Shown: positions 14,715-21,749, numbered from the stretch's first letter. The stretch: DNA of 33,543 bases from a bacterium (GCA_030649025.1 JAUSGO010000014.1:1-33543); one strand, 5' to 3'. Translations and numbers: made by a program. The notes: generated from the letters alone by a model not told the origin.

Positions 14715-16320
14715 TTATGGAGTTTTCCTGCTCTCCAAGAATAAAGTTATGACACGCGCGATATACGGTCCGTCCGTCGGGCAGTTTATCTACGGCGGTG
14801 AGCCGTATTTTTTTTATTAATACCTCCGCATTTTTTTCCGGTTCAAGGATAACTATGGCATCCCGGGAGACTTCGGGTATAACCTCGGTGCCTACGCTTG
14901 CAACCGTAAGATGTGGCGTAAACCTTTCGGACGCCTTATGGGGAAATTTCTCTTCCAATGCTTTTCGCATGTTTTTGAGCGGGTTGCCGCCACGTTCGTC
15001 ACCAATACCAAAATAAAACGCCTTACCCTCCTCATAACCCGGAACATTTCCCGCGGCAAAATCTTCCGGAGCAAAAGATAGCGTAAGAGGAAGATGGTTT
15101 TTCAGCGCATCCTGTATATCGGCAATGAGATTCCCCACTGCATCCTGCCCAAGTTTTCCAAAGTGCATCAGAGTTACATGGTAATTATCCGGCCGATGCA
15201 ATCTGACGCCGGGCGATGCGTCTTGGATAAGATCGGATATTTCTTTTGCAGCGTCTTGGGGAAGTTTCATCTCAAGATAATATGTCTTAAGAGCACTCCC
15301 TTGGCTCTCTGCTAAAGGAGGCGCCGGAGGCACTCCTATCATATCTTCTCCTTGAGTTTGAAAAGCCTGCTCGCCAAATCCCGATGTCAAAATTTCTTTC
15401 AGTTCTGCCTTGGAGATGCGCGTCGAGGGAGTGTTGCCAGGATTTATGCCGCCGTTCTGCAGAGAATTGGTGGCCCGGTCATAATACCATTCCGGCGCTT
15501 CATCAATGCGTCCGGAGCGCATGAGATACGACAAGGGCAGTTCCAAATCCTCCCCTCTTGAAGCTATTTCTTGGGCGCGCAGAAGACCGGCCGGTATGCG
15601 CAAATCTATACGCTTGGTTGGTCTTGTAAGAATATTAAGATGTCCGCTCGGCAGATACTGCGCCACCACATCTGCCTTTAGGCCTTCTTGTGAACGAAGC
15701 CAGCCTGCAAGCGAAGGATTTTGCGAGGTAATGATGACGATCTTCAGCTTTTTGCTTTTTCCCTTCACTTCAAAAACCTCCGCATTGCCTTCCTGAAGGC
15801 TTTTTTCAAACTCCGCGGGTATTTCTTCGGTCCTGCGCCTTTCTTCCTTGTAATGCGCAAGTAGAAGCGGCAGAGTCAGTTCCACAACTTTTTGGGAATC
15901 TCCGGGAAGGCTTTTATTGAGCGCGGCCGTAAGGCCAGAAAATCCGAACGCGCGATCAAGCGGATCTGCGGAGATGGTGCCCTTGCCATATTTATCATCG
16001 CGCTCTGCATATTGCAAAAGCTTGGCAATGGCGGGATGTGCCGTGATTCCCAGATCATCCGCAATAAGTTGGGACGCAGTTACTTTTTGGCGCGATACAT
16101 GATGGTCAAAGGGACCTCCGCCCACATCAAGTAAAAAATATCCTTTTTGAGTAAGAGCGGCGATAGTTTCTCCTTCGGGAAGAGTTCCCATAGATTCGAT
16201 CTTCGCCTCCACGACTCCGGGATATTTTTCTTTGCCGAACAGCCTCAGCAATAAAATCGCAACCAGCGTGTCCGGCTGGGGCCTTGTGGGAAGCATAATA
16301 GTATGAAAGCGCTGCTGCAT
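14689..16320 (-). CDS. Fusion of a DHH/MYG1-like domain with a 2H phosphoesterase domain
   Basis: 543 residues. The N-terminal region (about 1-290) resembles DHH-type phosphoesterases or the related MYG1 family: PTRPQPDTLVAILLLRLF near the start and LLDVGGGPFDHH with FDHH at 71-74, which would bind metal. A linker region (about 290-345, PEWYYDRATNSLQNGG) follows. The C-terminal region (about 346-530) has the two HxT motifs of 2H phosphoesterases, HVT at 381-383 and HLT at 470-472, as in LigT/ThpR and CPDase enzymes that open 2',3'-cyclic phosphates or ligate RNA ends. The combination suggests processing of nucleic-acid ends or cyclic nucleotides in the cytoplasm (inference). It is transcribed from a promoter that shares a palindrome with the divergent 555-aa gene. 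The last residues (NPVRGRGR) and stop come from a palindromic repeat. Confidence 0.75.
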   Translation of the reverse strand: MQQRFHTIMLPTRPQPDTLVAILLLRLFGKEKYPGVVEAKIESMGTLPEGETIAALTQKGYFLLDVGGGPFDHHVSRQKVTASQLIADDLGITAHPAIAKLLQYAERDDKYGKGTISADPLDRAFGFSGLTAALNKSLPGDSQKVVELTLPLLLAHYKEERRRTEEIPAEFEKSLQEGNAEVFEVKGKSKKLKIVIITSQNPSLAGWLRSQEGLKADVVAQYLPSGHLNILTRPTKRIDLRIPAGLLRAQEIASRGEDLELPLSYLMRSGRIDEAPEWYYDRATNSLQNGGINPGNTPSTRISKAELKEILTSGFGEQAFQTQGEDMIGVPPAPPLAESQGSALKTYYLEMKLPQDAAKEISDLIQDASPGVRLHRPDNYHVTLMHFGKLGQDAVGNLIADIQDALKNHLPLTLSFAPEDFAAGNVPGYEEGKAFYFGIGDERGGNPLKNMRKALEEKFPHKASERFTPHLTVASVGTEVIPEVSRDAIVILEPEKNAEVLIKKIRLTAVDKLPDGRTVYRACHNFILGEQENSINPVRGRGR

Positions 16321-16344
16321 TGGATTATTTCTTATGATAAGATA

Positions 16345-16410
16345 AATATAATGTAAAACTCTGCTTTTGTCAAGTATATACTTGACAATATAGAAGTGAT
16401 AGATTATACT
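16345..16410. promoter_or_regulatory. Divergent promoters sharing a 22-bp perfect palindrome
   Basis: The palindrome 16367-16388 (half-site TTGTCAAGTAT) supplies a TTGACA -35 box to each strand. Plus strand: TTGACA (16382-16387), 17 nt, TATACT (16405-16410), start near 16417. Minus strand: TTGACA (16368-16373), 17 nt, TATATT (16345-16350), start near 16338. A dimeric regulator bound here would cover both -35 boxes. Confidence 0.8.
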
Positions 16411-16416
16411 AAAATT

Positions 16417-16608
16417 TCAGGTCGGTACTGTTTTTGACCTGATGCACGCTCCTTGACATCGGGAAAATACATGATTTCCGATGCTTGAGTTACAAGCCCA
16501 TATTGACCCCTCTAGCTGTACGATGCAGGGGGTCATTCCTACACATCCGAGCCGATCCATCGCGAACGCGAGTCGGCGCGCAACTACACCGAGGAAACGA
16601 GGAACACC
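16417..16608 (+). promoter_or_regulatory. Structured 5' leader of the 555-aa gene
   Basis: Four successive hairpins follow the predicted transcription start: TCAGGTC/GACCTGA (16417-16423, 16436-16442), CATCGG/CCGATG (16457-16462, 16478-16483, with extra AAA/TTT pairs), TGACCCC/GGGGTCA (16504-16510, 16529-16535), and CGCGAACGCG (16561-16570). The ribosome binding site CGAGGAA (16598-16604) is left single-stranded. No coding frame or known riboswitch was recognised. Confidence 0.5.
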
Positions 16609-18276
16609 ATGAATACGAAGAGAAAAGAATTCTCGATTGTTGAGTTGTTTGAAGTGGTCCGGGGCATCGATGCGGAAAAGTTTCTTCAGGCTTTCAAGGA
16701 TGCCGATTTTCGGGTATTCTCCCGCGGAAGCGAAGTGCGTTCCGTGGAACTGAAACTCAATCAGAGCAACGGTAGGTTCCGTCGGGCCGAAGTCGCCCCA
16801 AGCCTTCCGCAACCAACCCTGACCATCGAAGCAACAGGAAAAGCAGTTCGGAGCACTCGCCACGAAGGTTTCTGGTTGGCGCAGGTTGCTGCCGACGTCC
16901 GCGGAAATCCGCTGAACTATGTGCGGACGACTGAAGACGGACGGGAACTGTTCCGTACCGCAGCCAGTGCCGTAGTTGTCGTCACGGCGCAGATCACCGA
17001 GACGGACGACATCACGGTCACGCTCAACACGGTAACTGTGCTGCCAGACGGCCGGGAATTCTTCCGGTTGGACGAGAATCCCAGGACTCGGCTGTTCTCG
17101 CAGGAGATGTTGGATTCGGCAAAAAACCGCGTCCATCTTGAGAAGGTTCTCTCCGCCAAGTTTGACGGAAAGGACTTCGAAAAGTACGGGAACGCGCTGG
17201 TTGCGGCAGTCCAAAAGCTCGCCGGGATCGATGTGAATTCCCGCTCCGAGCAAAAGGATGCGCCCGCCACCAAGCCCGCTCCCATCTCCGACGCCAACGC
17301 TAACGCCAACTCCAACACCGACACCCCCGGAGCCACCCCCCTCAAACCGCCACAAAAGAAGGCGTTCATTCCTCCGGCAAGCTTGGTTCCCAAGCTTCTG
17401 GAAGAACTTTATGGCCTTTCCAGAGGCGGACTCAAGCCGCTCAGGTTGGATCAGGCGACGGTAATCGCCGACCTGCAGGCACGTGCTCTGCGGCTTGGCG
17501 ATTACAACCTCGGACTCAAGGAACTCTTCGCGGAGTATCCCACCACCGAGGCTCTCGGAGCAAAATACGGAAACCCCGGAACCCAAGCCGAAACGCCAGA
17601 GACGGGAAGGGAGAATCGGTCGGCGTCTTCAGATGACGAGTTTCGTCGTATCAAGACGAAGCTTGTAGATCATTACGGAAAGCCTTATCCCGGGATCGGC
17701 ACGCATGCCAATTCCATCGCAAAGGAAATCCGAAATGGCGGGAACGAAGAGGAAATCTTCAAGAGCCTGAACTCCAGTCCCCAAAAGGATATGGAGAGCA
17801 GGGACTTGAAACCGCCGTCCGCCAAAACCAACAACAACTCCTCAACCGGTAGCAATCACGAGGAGCCTCACGGCACGGCAATGGCCGATGCTCTCCAGGA
17901 AGCCGGTCTCGTAGTCGAAGGTCCCCTGGAAAACGCTCTTCCCGCTGCCGAACCCACGGACCAGACCTCCTCGACCGAGGAGGATCCGGAGATTGCCAGG
18001 AAAAAGGAGCTCAACCTCAGAAAGAAGATGAAGCTCCACGACTGGCAGGAACCGCTCCGTCTCGATCTCGACATTCCCCGTGCGACCCTAAGCCGCATGT
18101 TCAAGAATGTCGGGAAAGGCGTCCCGAGCAGGGAGACTTTGGTCTCAAAGGGAATTGCCGAGGGGGTCGCGGAGTATGTGCTGAGTGTCCTCCGGGCAAA
18201 CAGCATCATCCAAGACGCCCCGGTCCCGGTCACTCCGGAAACTCCCGGAAACGCGGAAACCGCTTCCGCCAATTGA
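16609..18276 (+). CDS. Hypothetical multidomain protein of the accessory cassette (555 aa)
   Basis: The start at 16609 is supported by CGAGGAA four bases upstream, a near-consensus promoter and a strong terminator after the stop; the large opposite-strand frame is therefore a shadow. No signal peptide or membrane helix. Residues 1-205 form a mixed alpha/beta domain (VELFEVVRGIDAEKFLQAF; VVVVTAQITETDDITVTLNTV). A Pro/Ala/Asn linker (about 220-245) leads to helical segments at about 250-320 and 345-385. Residues about 465-535 (KMKLHDWQEPLRLDLDIP, RATLSRMFKNVGKGVPS) look like a Cro/CI-type helix-turn-helix, so DNA binding is possible. I do not recognise the family. GC-rich codon use and promoter match the 249-aa gene, suggesting they belong to one module. 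The divergent palindrome would be a natural target for its HTH (inference). Confidence 0.7.
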   Translation: MNTKRKEFSIVELFEVVRGIDAEKFLQAFKDADFRVFSRGSEVRSVELKLNQSNGRFRRAEVAPSLPQPTLTIEATGKAVRSTRHEGFWLAQVAADVRGNPLNYVRTTEDGRELFRTAASAVVVVTAQITETDDITVTLNTVTVLPDGREFFRLDENPRTRLFSQEMLDSAKNRVHLEKVLSAKFDGKDFEKYGNALVAAVQKLAGIDVNSRSEQKDAPATKPAPISDANANANSNTDTPGATPLKPPQKKAFIPPASLVPKLLEELYGLSRGGLKPLRLDQATVIADLQARALRLGDYNLGLKELFAEYPTTEALGAKYGNPGTQAETPETGRENRSASSDDEFRRIKTKLVDHYGKPYPGIGTHANSIAKEIRNGGNEEEIFKSLNSSPQKDMESRDLKPPSAKTNNNSSTGSNHEEPHGTAMADALQEAGLVVEGPLENALPAAEPTDQTSSTEEDPEIARKKELNLRKKMKLHDWQEPLRLDLDIPRATLSRMFKNVGKGVPSRETLVSKGIAEGVAEYVLSVLRANSIIQDAPVPVTPETPGNAETASAN

Positions 18277-18301
18277 CCATTTGCCACGCAAGTGGCTTAA
18301 C

Positions 18302-18338
18302 TGCCCCGACATGCAACACGTCGGGGCAGAGCTTTTTT
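18302..18338 (+). terminator. Strong intrinsic terminator after the 555-aa gene
   Basis: TGCCCCGAC (18302-18310) pairs with GTCGGGGCA (18320-18328) around a 9-nt loop, followed by GAGC and six T. It closes the accessory cassette and insulates the rpsF promoter seven bases further on. Confidence 0.9.
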
Positions 18339-18344
18339 CATTGC

Positions 18345-18373
18345 TTGACATCAAAAAAATCCGATGATAGGAT
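18345..18373 (+). promoter_or_regulatory. Promoter of the rpsF-ssb-rpsR operon
   Basis: TTGACA (18345-18350), 17-nt spacer, TAGGAT (18368-18373). The predicted start near 18380 lies just before the first base of the long leader hairpin at 18384. Confidence 0.75.
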
Positions 18374-18383
18374 GTTCTGGACT

Positions 18384-18549
18384 AGAACCCATCTTAAAAA
18401 TACTTTTTAGGCGAAATTATGGATTTTTAAGCGAGAGCCGTGCCGCAGAAGCGAGGCGTATTACAGAGTAATACGGTGAGTCTTCGAGAAACGGCTCGTA
18501 GCCAAAAATCCATAATTGCAGACCAAGAAGGATTTTTAAGATGGGTTCT
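18384..18549 (+). ncRNA. Long-hairpin 5' leader of rpsF (candidate ribosomal-protein leader)
   Basis: From outside in: AGAACCCATCTTAAAAAT (18384-18401) pairs perfectly over 18 bp with 18532-18549. AATTATGGATTTTT (18415-18428) pairs over 14 bp with 18504-18517. GAGCCGT (18435-18441) pairs with ACGGCTC (18491-18497). GAAG (18448-18451) pairs with CTTC (18482-18485). The tip is CGTATTAC/GTAATACG (18457-18464, 18468-18475). The hairpin begins at the predicted transcription start and closes seven bases before the rpsF ATG. An S6:S18 autoregulatory leader is the obvious hypothesis; a MITE insertion is the alternative. The frame is open through it but is unlikely to be translated. Confidence 0.6.
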
Positions 18550-18556
18550 GGATGAT

Positions 18557-19042
18557 ATGGCAAAATCAACAGAAAAACTTTATGAATTTTCGTATCTGGC
18601 CTCGCCCGATCTTGATGATGCGGGCCTTGAAGCTTTGAAGAACGAAATAGATACGATGGCCGTTAAGCTTGGCGGGTCGGTCCGCGAACACCTCCAAACA
18701 GAGCGGCGGCGCCTTGCCTACCCTGTTAAAAAAGCCCAAAGCGCCTACCTCGTTTCGGAACAACTTGTGTTCACTGCTTCCGCAAAAGAAGCCTTTGCCA
18801 AAGAATTAGGAATCCGCAAAGATATTCTGCGGCATATATTCGTAGTCCTAACAGAAAAATTCCTGAAACGCCTGCGCGAACGTCGCGTCGTAGAGTTGCA
18901 GACGCCAAAACATGAGATTGCAAAGGAAAAATCGGCGATCCTTAAGCGCCCGACGCATGTCGTGCCGCCCCGAGAAGAAAAAACGGCAGACATCGCGGAA
19001 ATCGAGAGGAAACTGGATGAGATACTCGGGAGGGAATTTTAA
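18557..19042 (+). CDS. rpsF: 30S ribosomal protein S6
   Basis: 161 residues from the ATG at 18557; an upstream in-frame ATG at 18440 lies inside the leader hairpin and is rejected. The S6 fold is seen in KLYEFSYLASPDLDDAGLEALKNEID, the GGSVREHLQTERRRLAYPVKKAQSAYLVSEQLVF central strands and LGIRKDILRHIFVVLTEK. A basic and then acidic C-terminal extension (about 105-161) is longer than in E. coli, where variable tails are normal. S6 pairs with S18 in the 30S platform. Gene order rpsF-ssb-rpsR is the classical one. No clear Shine-Dalgarno; the stem of the leader ends seven bases before the ATG. Confidence 0.95.
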   Translation: MAKSTEKLYEFSYLASPDLDDAGLEALKNEIDTMAVKLGGSVREHLQTERRRLAYPVKKAQSAYLVSEQLVFTASAKEAFAKELGIRKDILRHIFVVLTEKFLKRLRERRVVELQTPKHEIAKEKSAILKRPTHVVPPREEKTADIAEIERKLDEILGREF

Positions 19043-19044
19043 CG

Positions 19045-19118
19045 AATATCCAATATCCAATTTCTAATCTCCAATAGGCGAAGCCTTGATTGGGCATTAG
19101 ATATTAGGTATTAGGTAT
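19045..19118. repeat. ATATCTAAT-type inverted repeat upstream of ssb
   Basis: The left part is built from ATATCCAAT/CTAAT units and the right part from their complement (ATTAGATATTAGG). The centre is CCAATAGGC-gaa-GCCTTGATTGG. It fills almost the whole gap between rpsF and ssb and has a counterpart after ssb. Confidence 0.75.
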
Positions 19119-19130
19119 TTGAAGATTCTT

Positions 19131-19619
19131 ATGAATCTCAATAAAGTCTTATTGATCGGCAATCTTACGCGCGATCCGGAAGTGCGCACCACGCCTTCGG
19201 GACAGACCGTCACTACTCTAGGCATTGCGACCAACCGCGTCTGGAACAATCAGCAAACGGGACAAAAAGAACAGCACGTTGAATTCCATAACGTGGTATG
19301 CTGGGCAAAATTAGGAGAGGTGGTCGGGCAATATCTCGTCAAAGGGCAGAGCGTGTACGTGGAAGGAAGATTGCAAACCAGATCATGGCAGGATCAGAAA
19401 AGCGGGGAGAAGCGGTATCGCACCGAAATTGTGGCAGAGAACGTGCAATTCGGGCCAAAGCCAGGTGGTACTGCAGGCCCCTATCGACAGCCGGCTGGAT
19501 CGGAAACGCAATCCTCTGGCGATGGGGCGAATGAACGGCCGGAAGCAGTGCAAGAAACGGATCTTCCCGTCATCCAAGAAGACGAGCCGGAGATCGAAGT
19601 AAAAGATATACCTTTTTAA
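19131..19619 (+). CDS. ssb: Single-stranded DNA-binding protein
   Basis: 162 residues from the ATG at 19131; an upstream TTG (19119) lies in repeat sequence. The OB fold covers about 1-105: MNLNKVLLIGNLTRDPEVR, GQTVTTLGIATNRVW, EFHNVVCWAKLGEVVGQYL, GQSVYVEGRLQTRSW, YRTEIVAENVQF. A Gly/Pro/Gln-rich linker follows and then the acidic tip EIEVKDIPF, which recruits partner proteins of replication and repair in bacterial SSBs. The protein acts as a homotetramer on single-stranded DNA. It sits between rpsF and rpsR as in many bacteria, bordered on both sides by the same type of AT-rich inverted repeat. Confidence 0.96.
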   Translation: MNLNKVLLIGNLTRDPEVRTTPSGQTVTTLGIATNRVWNNQQTGQKEQHVEFHNVVCWAKLGEVVGQYLVKGQSVYVEGRLQTRSWQDQKSGEKRYRTEIVAENVQFGPKPGGTAGPYRQPAGSETQSSGDGANERPEAVQETDLPVIQEDEPEIEVKDIPF

Positions 19620-19690
19620 TATCTAATTCCAAATACCTAATATCTAATATCAGAATTTTGATTGGATATTAGAGATTGGATATTAGAGAT
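19620..19690. repeat. ATATCTAAT-type inverted repeat between ssb and rpsR
   Basis: The left part carries TAATATCTAAT and AATACCTAAT units, the right part GGATATTAGAGATT twice in tandem. The halves are complementary and would fold into a hairpin that ends just before the rpsR start. Confidence 0.75.
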
Positions 19691-19693
19691 TCT

Positions 19694-19894
19694 GTGAGAG
19701 AGTGTTTCTTCTGTAAATCGAATATTAAAGAAGCGGACTGGAAAGAAACGGAATTGCTGAAACGCTATACCAGCGCTTCGGCTAAAATCGTTCCGAAAAA
19801 CCGACGGGGCATTTGCACCAAACATCAACGCAAGGTTGCCCGAGCCATCAGACGCGCCCGCGTCATGGCGCTTTTGCCGTACGTAACCAAATAA
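19694..19894 (+). CDS. rpsR: 30S ribosomal protein S18
   Basis: 66 residues from a GTG at 19694. An in-frame TTG at 19676 lies in the repeat, and starting there would add an untypical N-terminus, whereas MRECFFCKSNIKEADWKE matches the usual S18 opening. CFFC near the start and GICTKHQRK later give a Cys4-like or Cys3His zinc-site pattern, the zinc-retaining form of S18. The core LLKRYTSASAKIVPKNRRG and ARAIRRARVMALLPYV are diagnostic. It binds S6 in the 30S platform. Last gene of the rpsF operon. Confidence 0.95.
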   Translation: MRECFFCKSNIKEADWKETELLKRYTSASAKIVPKNRRGICTKHQRKVARAIRRARVMALLPYVTK

Positions 19895-20102
19895 AGGGTA
19901 TTAAACCCCAGGGCAAGCCCTGGACCCTCTGACCCCGCCTTGGCGGGGTCAGAAATTCCGCAGCAAGCTGCGGGGGCAGAATGCAAATGTCTTTGCATTC
20001 TGCGGGCGATTACCTTGTTTCCCATGTATGAGAATCGCCCAGGAATTAAACCCTTTGTTTTCAGCGCTCGCTCGGAAGTGCAAAAGTACTCTTTTGCACT
20101 TC
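19893..20102 (+). repeat. Array of six hairpins between rpsR and recA
   Basis: In order: CCAGGGC/GCCCTGG (19908-19923), TGACCCCGCC/GGCGGGGTCA (19930-19951), CCGCAGC/GCTGCGG (19958-19973), GCAGAATGCAAA/TTTGCATTCTGC (19976-20003), GGGCGAT/ATCGCCC (20004-20040), and GAAGTGCAAAAG/CTTTTGCACTTC (20075-20102). An outer pair AAAGGGT (19893-19899) / ACCCTTT (20050-20056) encloses the first five, so a branched fold is possible. No gene was seen in this 305-bp gap. Confidence 0.75.
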
Positions 20103-20134
20103 GCTCGACTCGCTAGAAAATAATCACTTCTTAG

Positions 20135-20168
20135 AAAAAACACCCATGGAACGTCCATCGGTGTTTTT
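20135..20168. terminator. Bidirectional terminator between rpsR and recA
   Basis: AAAAACACC (20136-20144) pairs with GGTGTTTTT (20160-20168), with an inner ATGGA/TCCAT stem. The minus strand reads GGTGTTTTTTCTAAG after the stem, which suits recA; the plus strand ends GGTGTTTTTATTTA, which suits rpsR. Confidence 0.85.
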
Positions 20169-20199
20169 ATTTATAGAGAGAACGAAGGGTTTCCGAAAA

Positions 20200-21252
20200 C
20201 TACGCAAGCGGAGTCCCCTCGGCTACAACAGTTGACGTGGCGGCGGCCTTCTTCACCTCCGCGGCAATCTTCTTTGTAACATCGGGATTCTCTTTAAGAT
20301 ACTTGCGAGACCCCTCCGCTCCCTGCGCGAGCTTTTCCCCGCCGTAAACATACCAGGAGCCCGATTTGGTCAGAACCCCGTACAATACGCCAACGTTCAA
20401 CAGATCCCCTTCATAAGAAATACCTTCGTTGTAAAAAATATCAAACTCCGTTTTACGGAACGGCGGGGCAACTTTGTTTTTCACAATGTTTGCCTTAACG
20501 CGATTCCCCACGATATTCTCGCCCTGTTTTATCTGCGCCAATTTTCGCACCTCAATGCGCACGGATGCATAAAATTTCAAAGCTTTGCCTCCGGGCGTTG
20601 TTTCCGGATTTCCAAACATGACGCCGATCTTCATGCGGATCTGGTTTATAAAAATGACTGCCGTCTTTGATTTGGCGATGACCGAAGTGAGTTTCCGCAA
20701 GGCATGAGACATGAGGCGCGCCTGCAGACCCATATGCTGTTGACCCATCTCCCCTTCAATTTCGGCCAGAGGCGTGAGTGCGGCAACCGAGTCGATCACG
20801 ATGACATCCATCACGTTCGATTTTACCAGGGTCTCAACGATATCGAGGGCCTGCTCTCCCGTATCCGGCTGGGAAATAAGCAAATCATCGATCTTTACGC
20901 CTATTTTTTTTGAATAATCCGGGTCAAGCGCGTGCTCTGCGTCAATATATGCCGCAAGTCCTCCGCGTTTTTGGGCTTCTGCCACAATGTGCAGCGCAAG
21001 GGTCGTTTTTCCGGCGGACTCGGGACCGTAAATTTCGATGATGCGGCCCTTGGGGATGCCGCCGATGCCAAGCGCCAGATCAAGCGACAGGGCGCCGGTA
21101 GGAATAGCATCCGTGTCGACTTTCGCGGCTTCGCGCAATTTCATGATGCTGCCCTCGCCGAATTTCTCCTGTATTTCCTGAACAACATTGCCCAGCGTCT
21201 TTAAGCGGCCATCTTTCTTATTCATATCCTGGTCTTTTTTATCTTTGGTCAT
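20200..21252 (-). CDS. recA: Recombinase A
   Basis: 350 residues, normal length. RecA forms ATP-dependent filaments on single-stranded DNA, catalyses strand exchange and supports SOS and repair. The Walker A motif is GPESAGKTT (about 75-83). The catalytic Glu region is [17 protein letters not shown]. Walker B is [24 protein letters not shown]-binding loop L1 follows ([21 protein letters not shown]), and the L2 region starts after [31 protein letters not shown]. The C-terminus is Lys/Ala-rich rather than strongly acidic. There is no Shine-Dalgarno before the ATG. It lies 19 nt after the stop of the Ig-like gene, so it is probably cotranscribed with it. Confidence 0.98.
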   Translation of the reverse strand: MTKDKKDQDMNKKDGRLKTLGNVVQEIQEKFGEGSIMKLREAAKVDTDAIPTGALSLDLALGIGGIPKGRIIEIYGPESAGKTTLALHIVAEAQKRGGLAAYIDAEHALDPDYSKKIGVKIDDLLISQPDTGEQALDIVETLVKSNVMDVIVIDSVAALTPLAEIEGEMGQQHMGLQARLMSHALRKLTSVIAKSKTAVIFINQIRMKIGVMFGNPETTPGGKALKFYASVRIEVRKLAQIKQGENIVGNRVKANIVKNKVAPPFRKTEFDIFYNEGISYEGDLLNVGVLYGVLTKSGSWYVYGGEKLAQGAEGSRKYLKENPDVTKKIAAEVKKAAATSTVVAEGTPLA

Positions 21253-21271
21253 AATCTAAAAAACTAATAGC

Positions 21272-21640
21272 TTATAAGCTGTTGTACATAACGTATCTCG
21301 TAACCTTCGTTCTCCTCCCAAACCTCCCCTCGGCAGTAATATCGATAACATTCACGCCCGAGGCAAGAAGCATGGGTTGGCTGAAATTTCCACTTTCCTC
21401 AACGTACACCTGCTGGCGGTTCACCGTCAAGCGCGCACCCTGCTCAGTGCTTCCCCGAAGCACGATATGCGCGTTGGAGACGGTCGAAAAACTATCGGGT
21501 TCGAAAATCACAAGGAGCGGCGCGCGAAAAATTGGATACAACTGCCAGGCAAAATAAGCCAAGACGAGAAATATTGCGGCGCTGAAAAAAACCTTTACCG
21601 TCCTGTTCGGGGTAATGGCAAATCTGGAGAAACTCCTCAT
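21272..21640 (-). CDS. Membrane-anchored protein with a bacterial Ig-like domain
   Basis: 122 residues. A basic N-terminus leads to one membrane helix at about 17-36 (VFFSAAIFLVLAYFAWQLYP). The remaining 80 residues form a small beta-sandwich: FSTVSNAHIVLRGSTEQGARLTVN followed by VYVEESGNFSQPMLLASGVNVIDITAEGRFGR. The pattern (turn-rich strand, N-x-x-x-V, E-x-G-x-F, L-x-x-G-x-N-x-I) is the glucodextranase-B-like Ig domain common in Patescibacteria surface proteins. It probably faces outward. It lies between ftsK and recA; the neighbourhood gives no functional clue. The stop codon is inside a 12-bp palindrome AGCTTATAAGCT (21269-21280). Confidence 0.75.
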   Translation of the reverse strand: MRSFSRFAITPNRTVKVFFSAAIFLVLAYFAWQLYPIFRAPLLVIFEPDSFSTVSNAHIVLRGSTEQGARLTVNRQQVYVEESGNFSQPMLLASGVNVIDITAEGRFGRRTKVTRYVMYNSL

Positions 21641-21749
21641 GTATACAAATTAAAATTTATCCTCATCTCCATTTTCTATAACACCCACACCGGTCAGGTC
21701 TTCCATGTCCTCTCCCGTAGGCCTATCGGATAAATCCGTCTTTGCGCCA

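Noticed and set aside
16417-17586. Minus-strand 389-codon frame
   Set aside because: It is antisense to the 555-aa gene, which has a promoter, Shine-Dalgarno and terminator. The minus frame has a Gly/Val dipeptide run that mirrors the Asn/Ala linker and no ribosome binding site.
18440-18556. N-terminal extension of rpsF
   Set aside because: This part of the frame is the leader hairpin; S6 homology starts at the ATG at 18557.
21253-21290. Possible recA promoter around TATAAG in the AGCTTATAAGCT palindrome
   Set aside because: No acceptable -35 sequence at 16-18 nt; the motif is explained by the stop codon region of the upstream gene.
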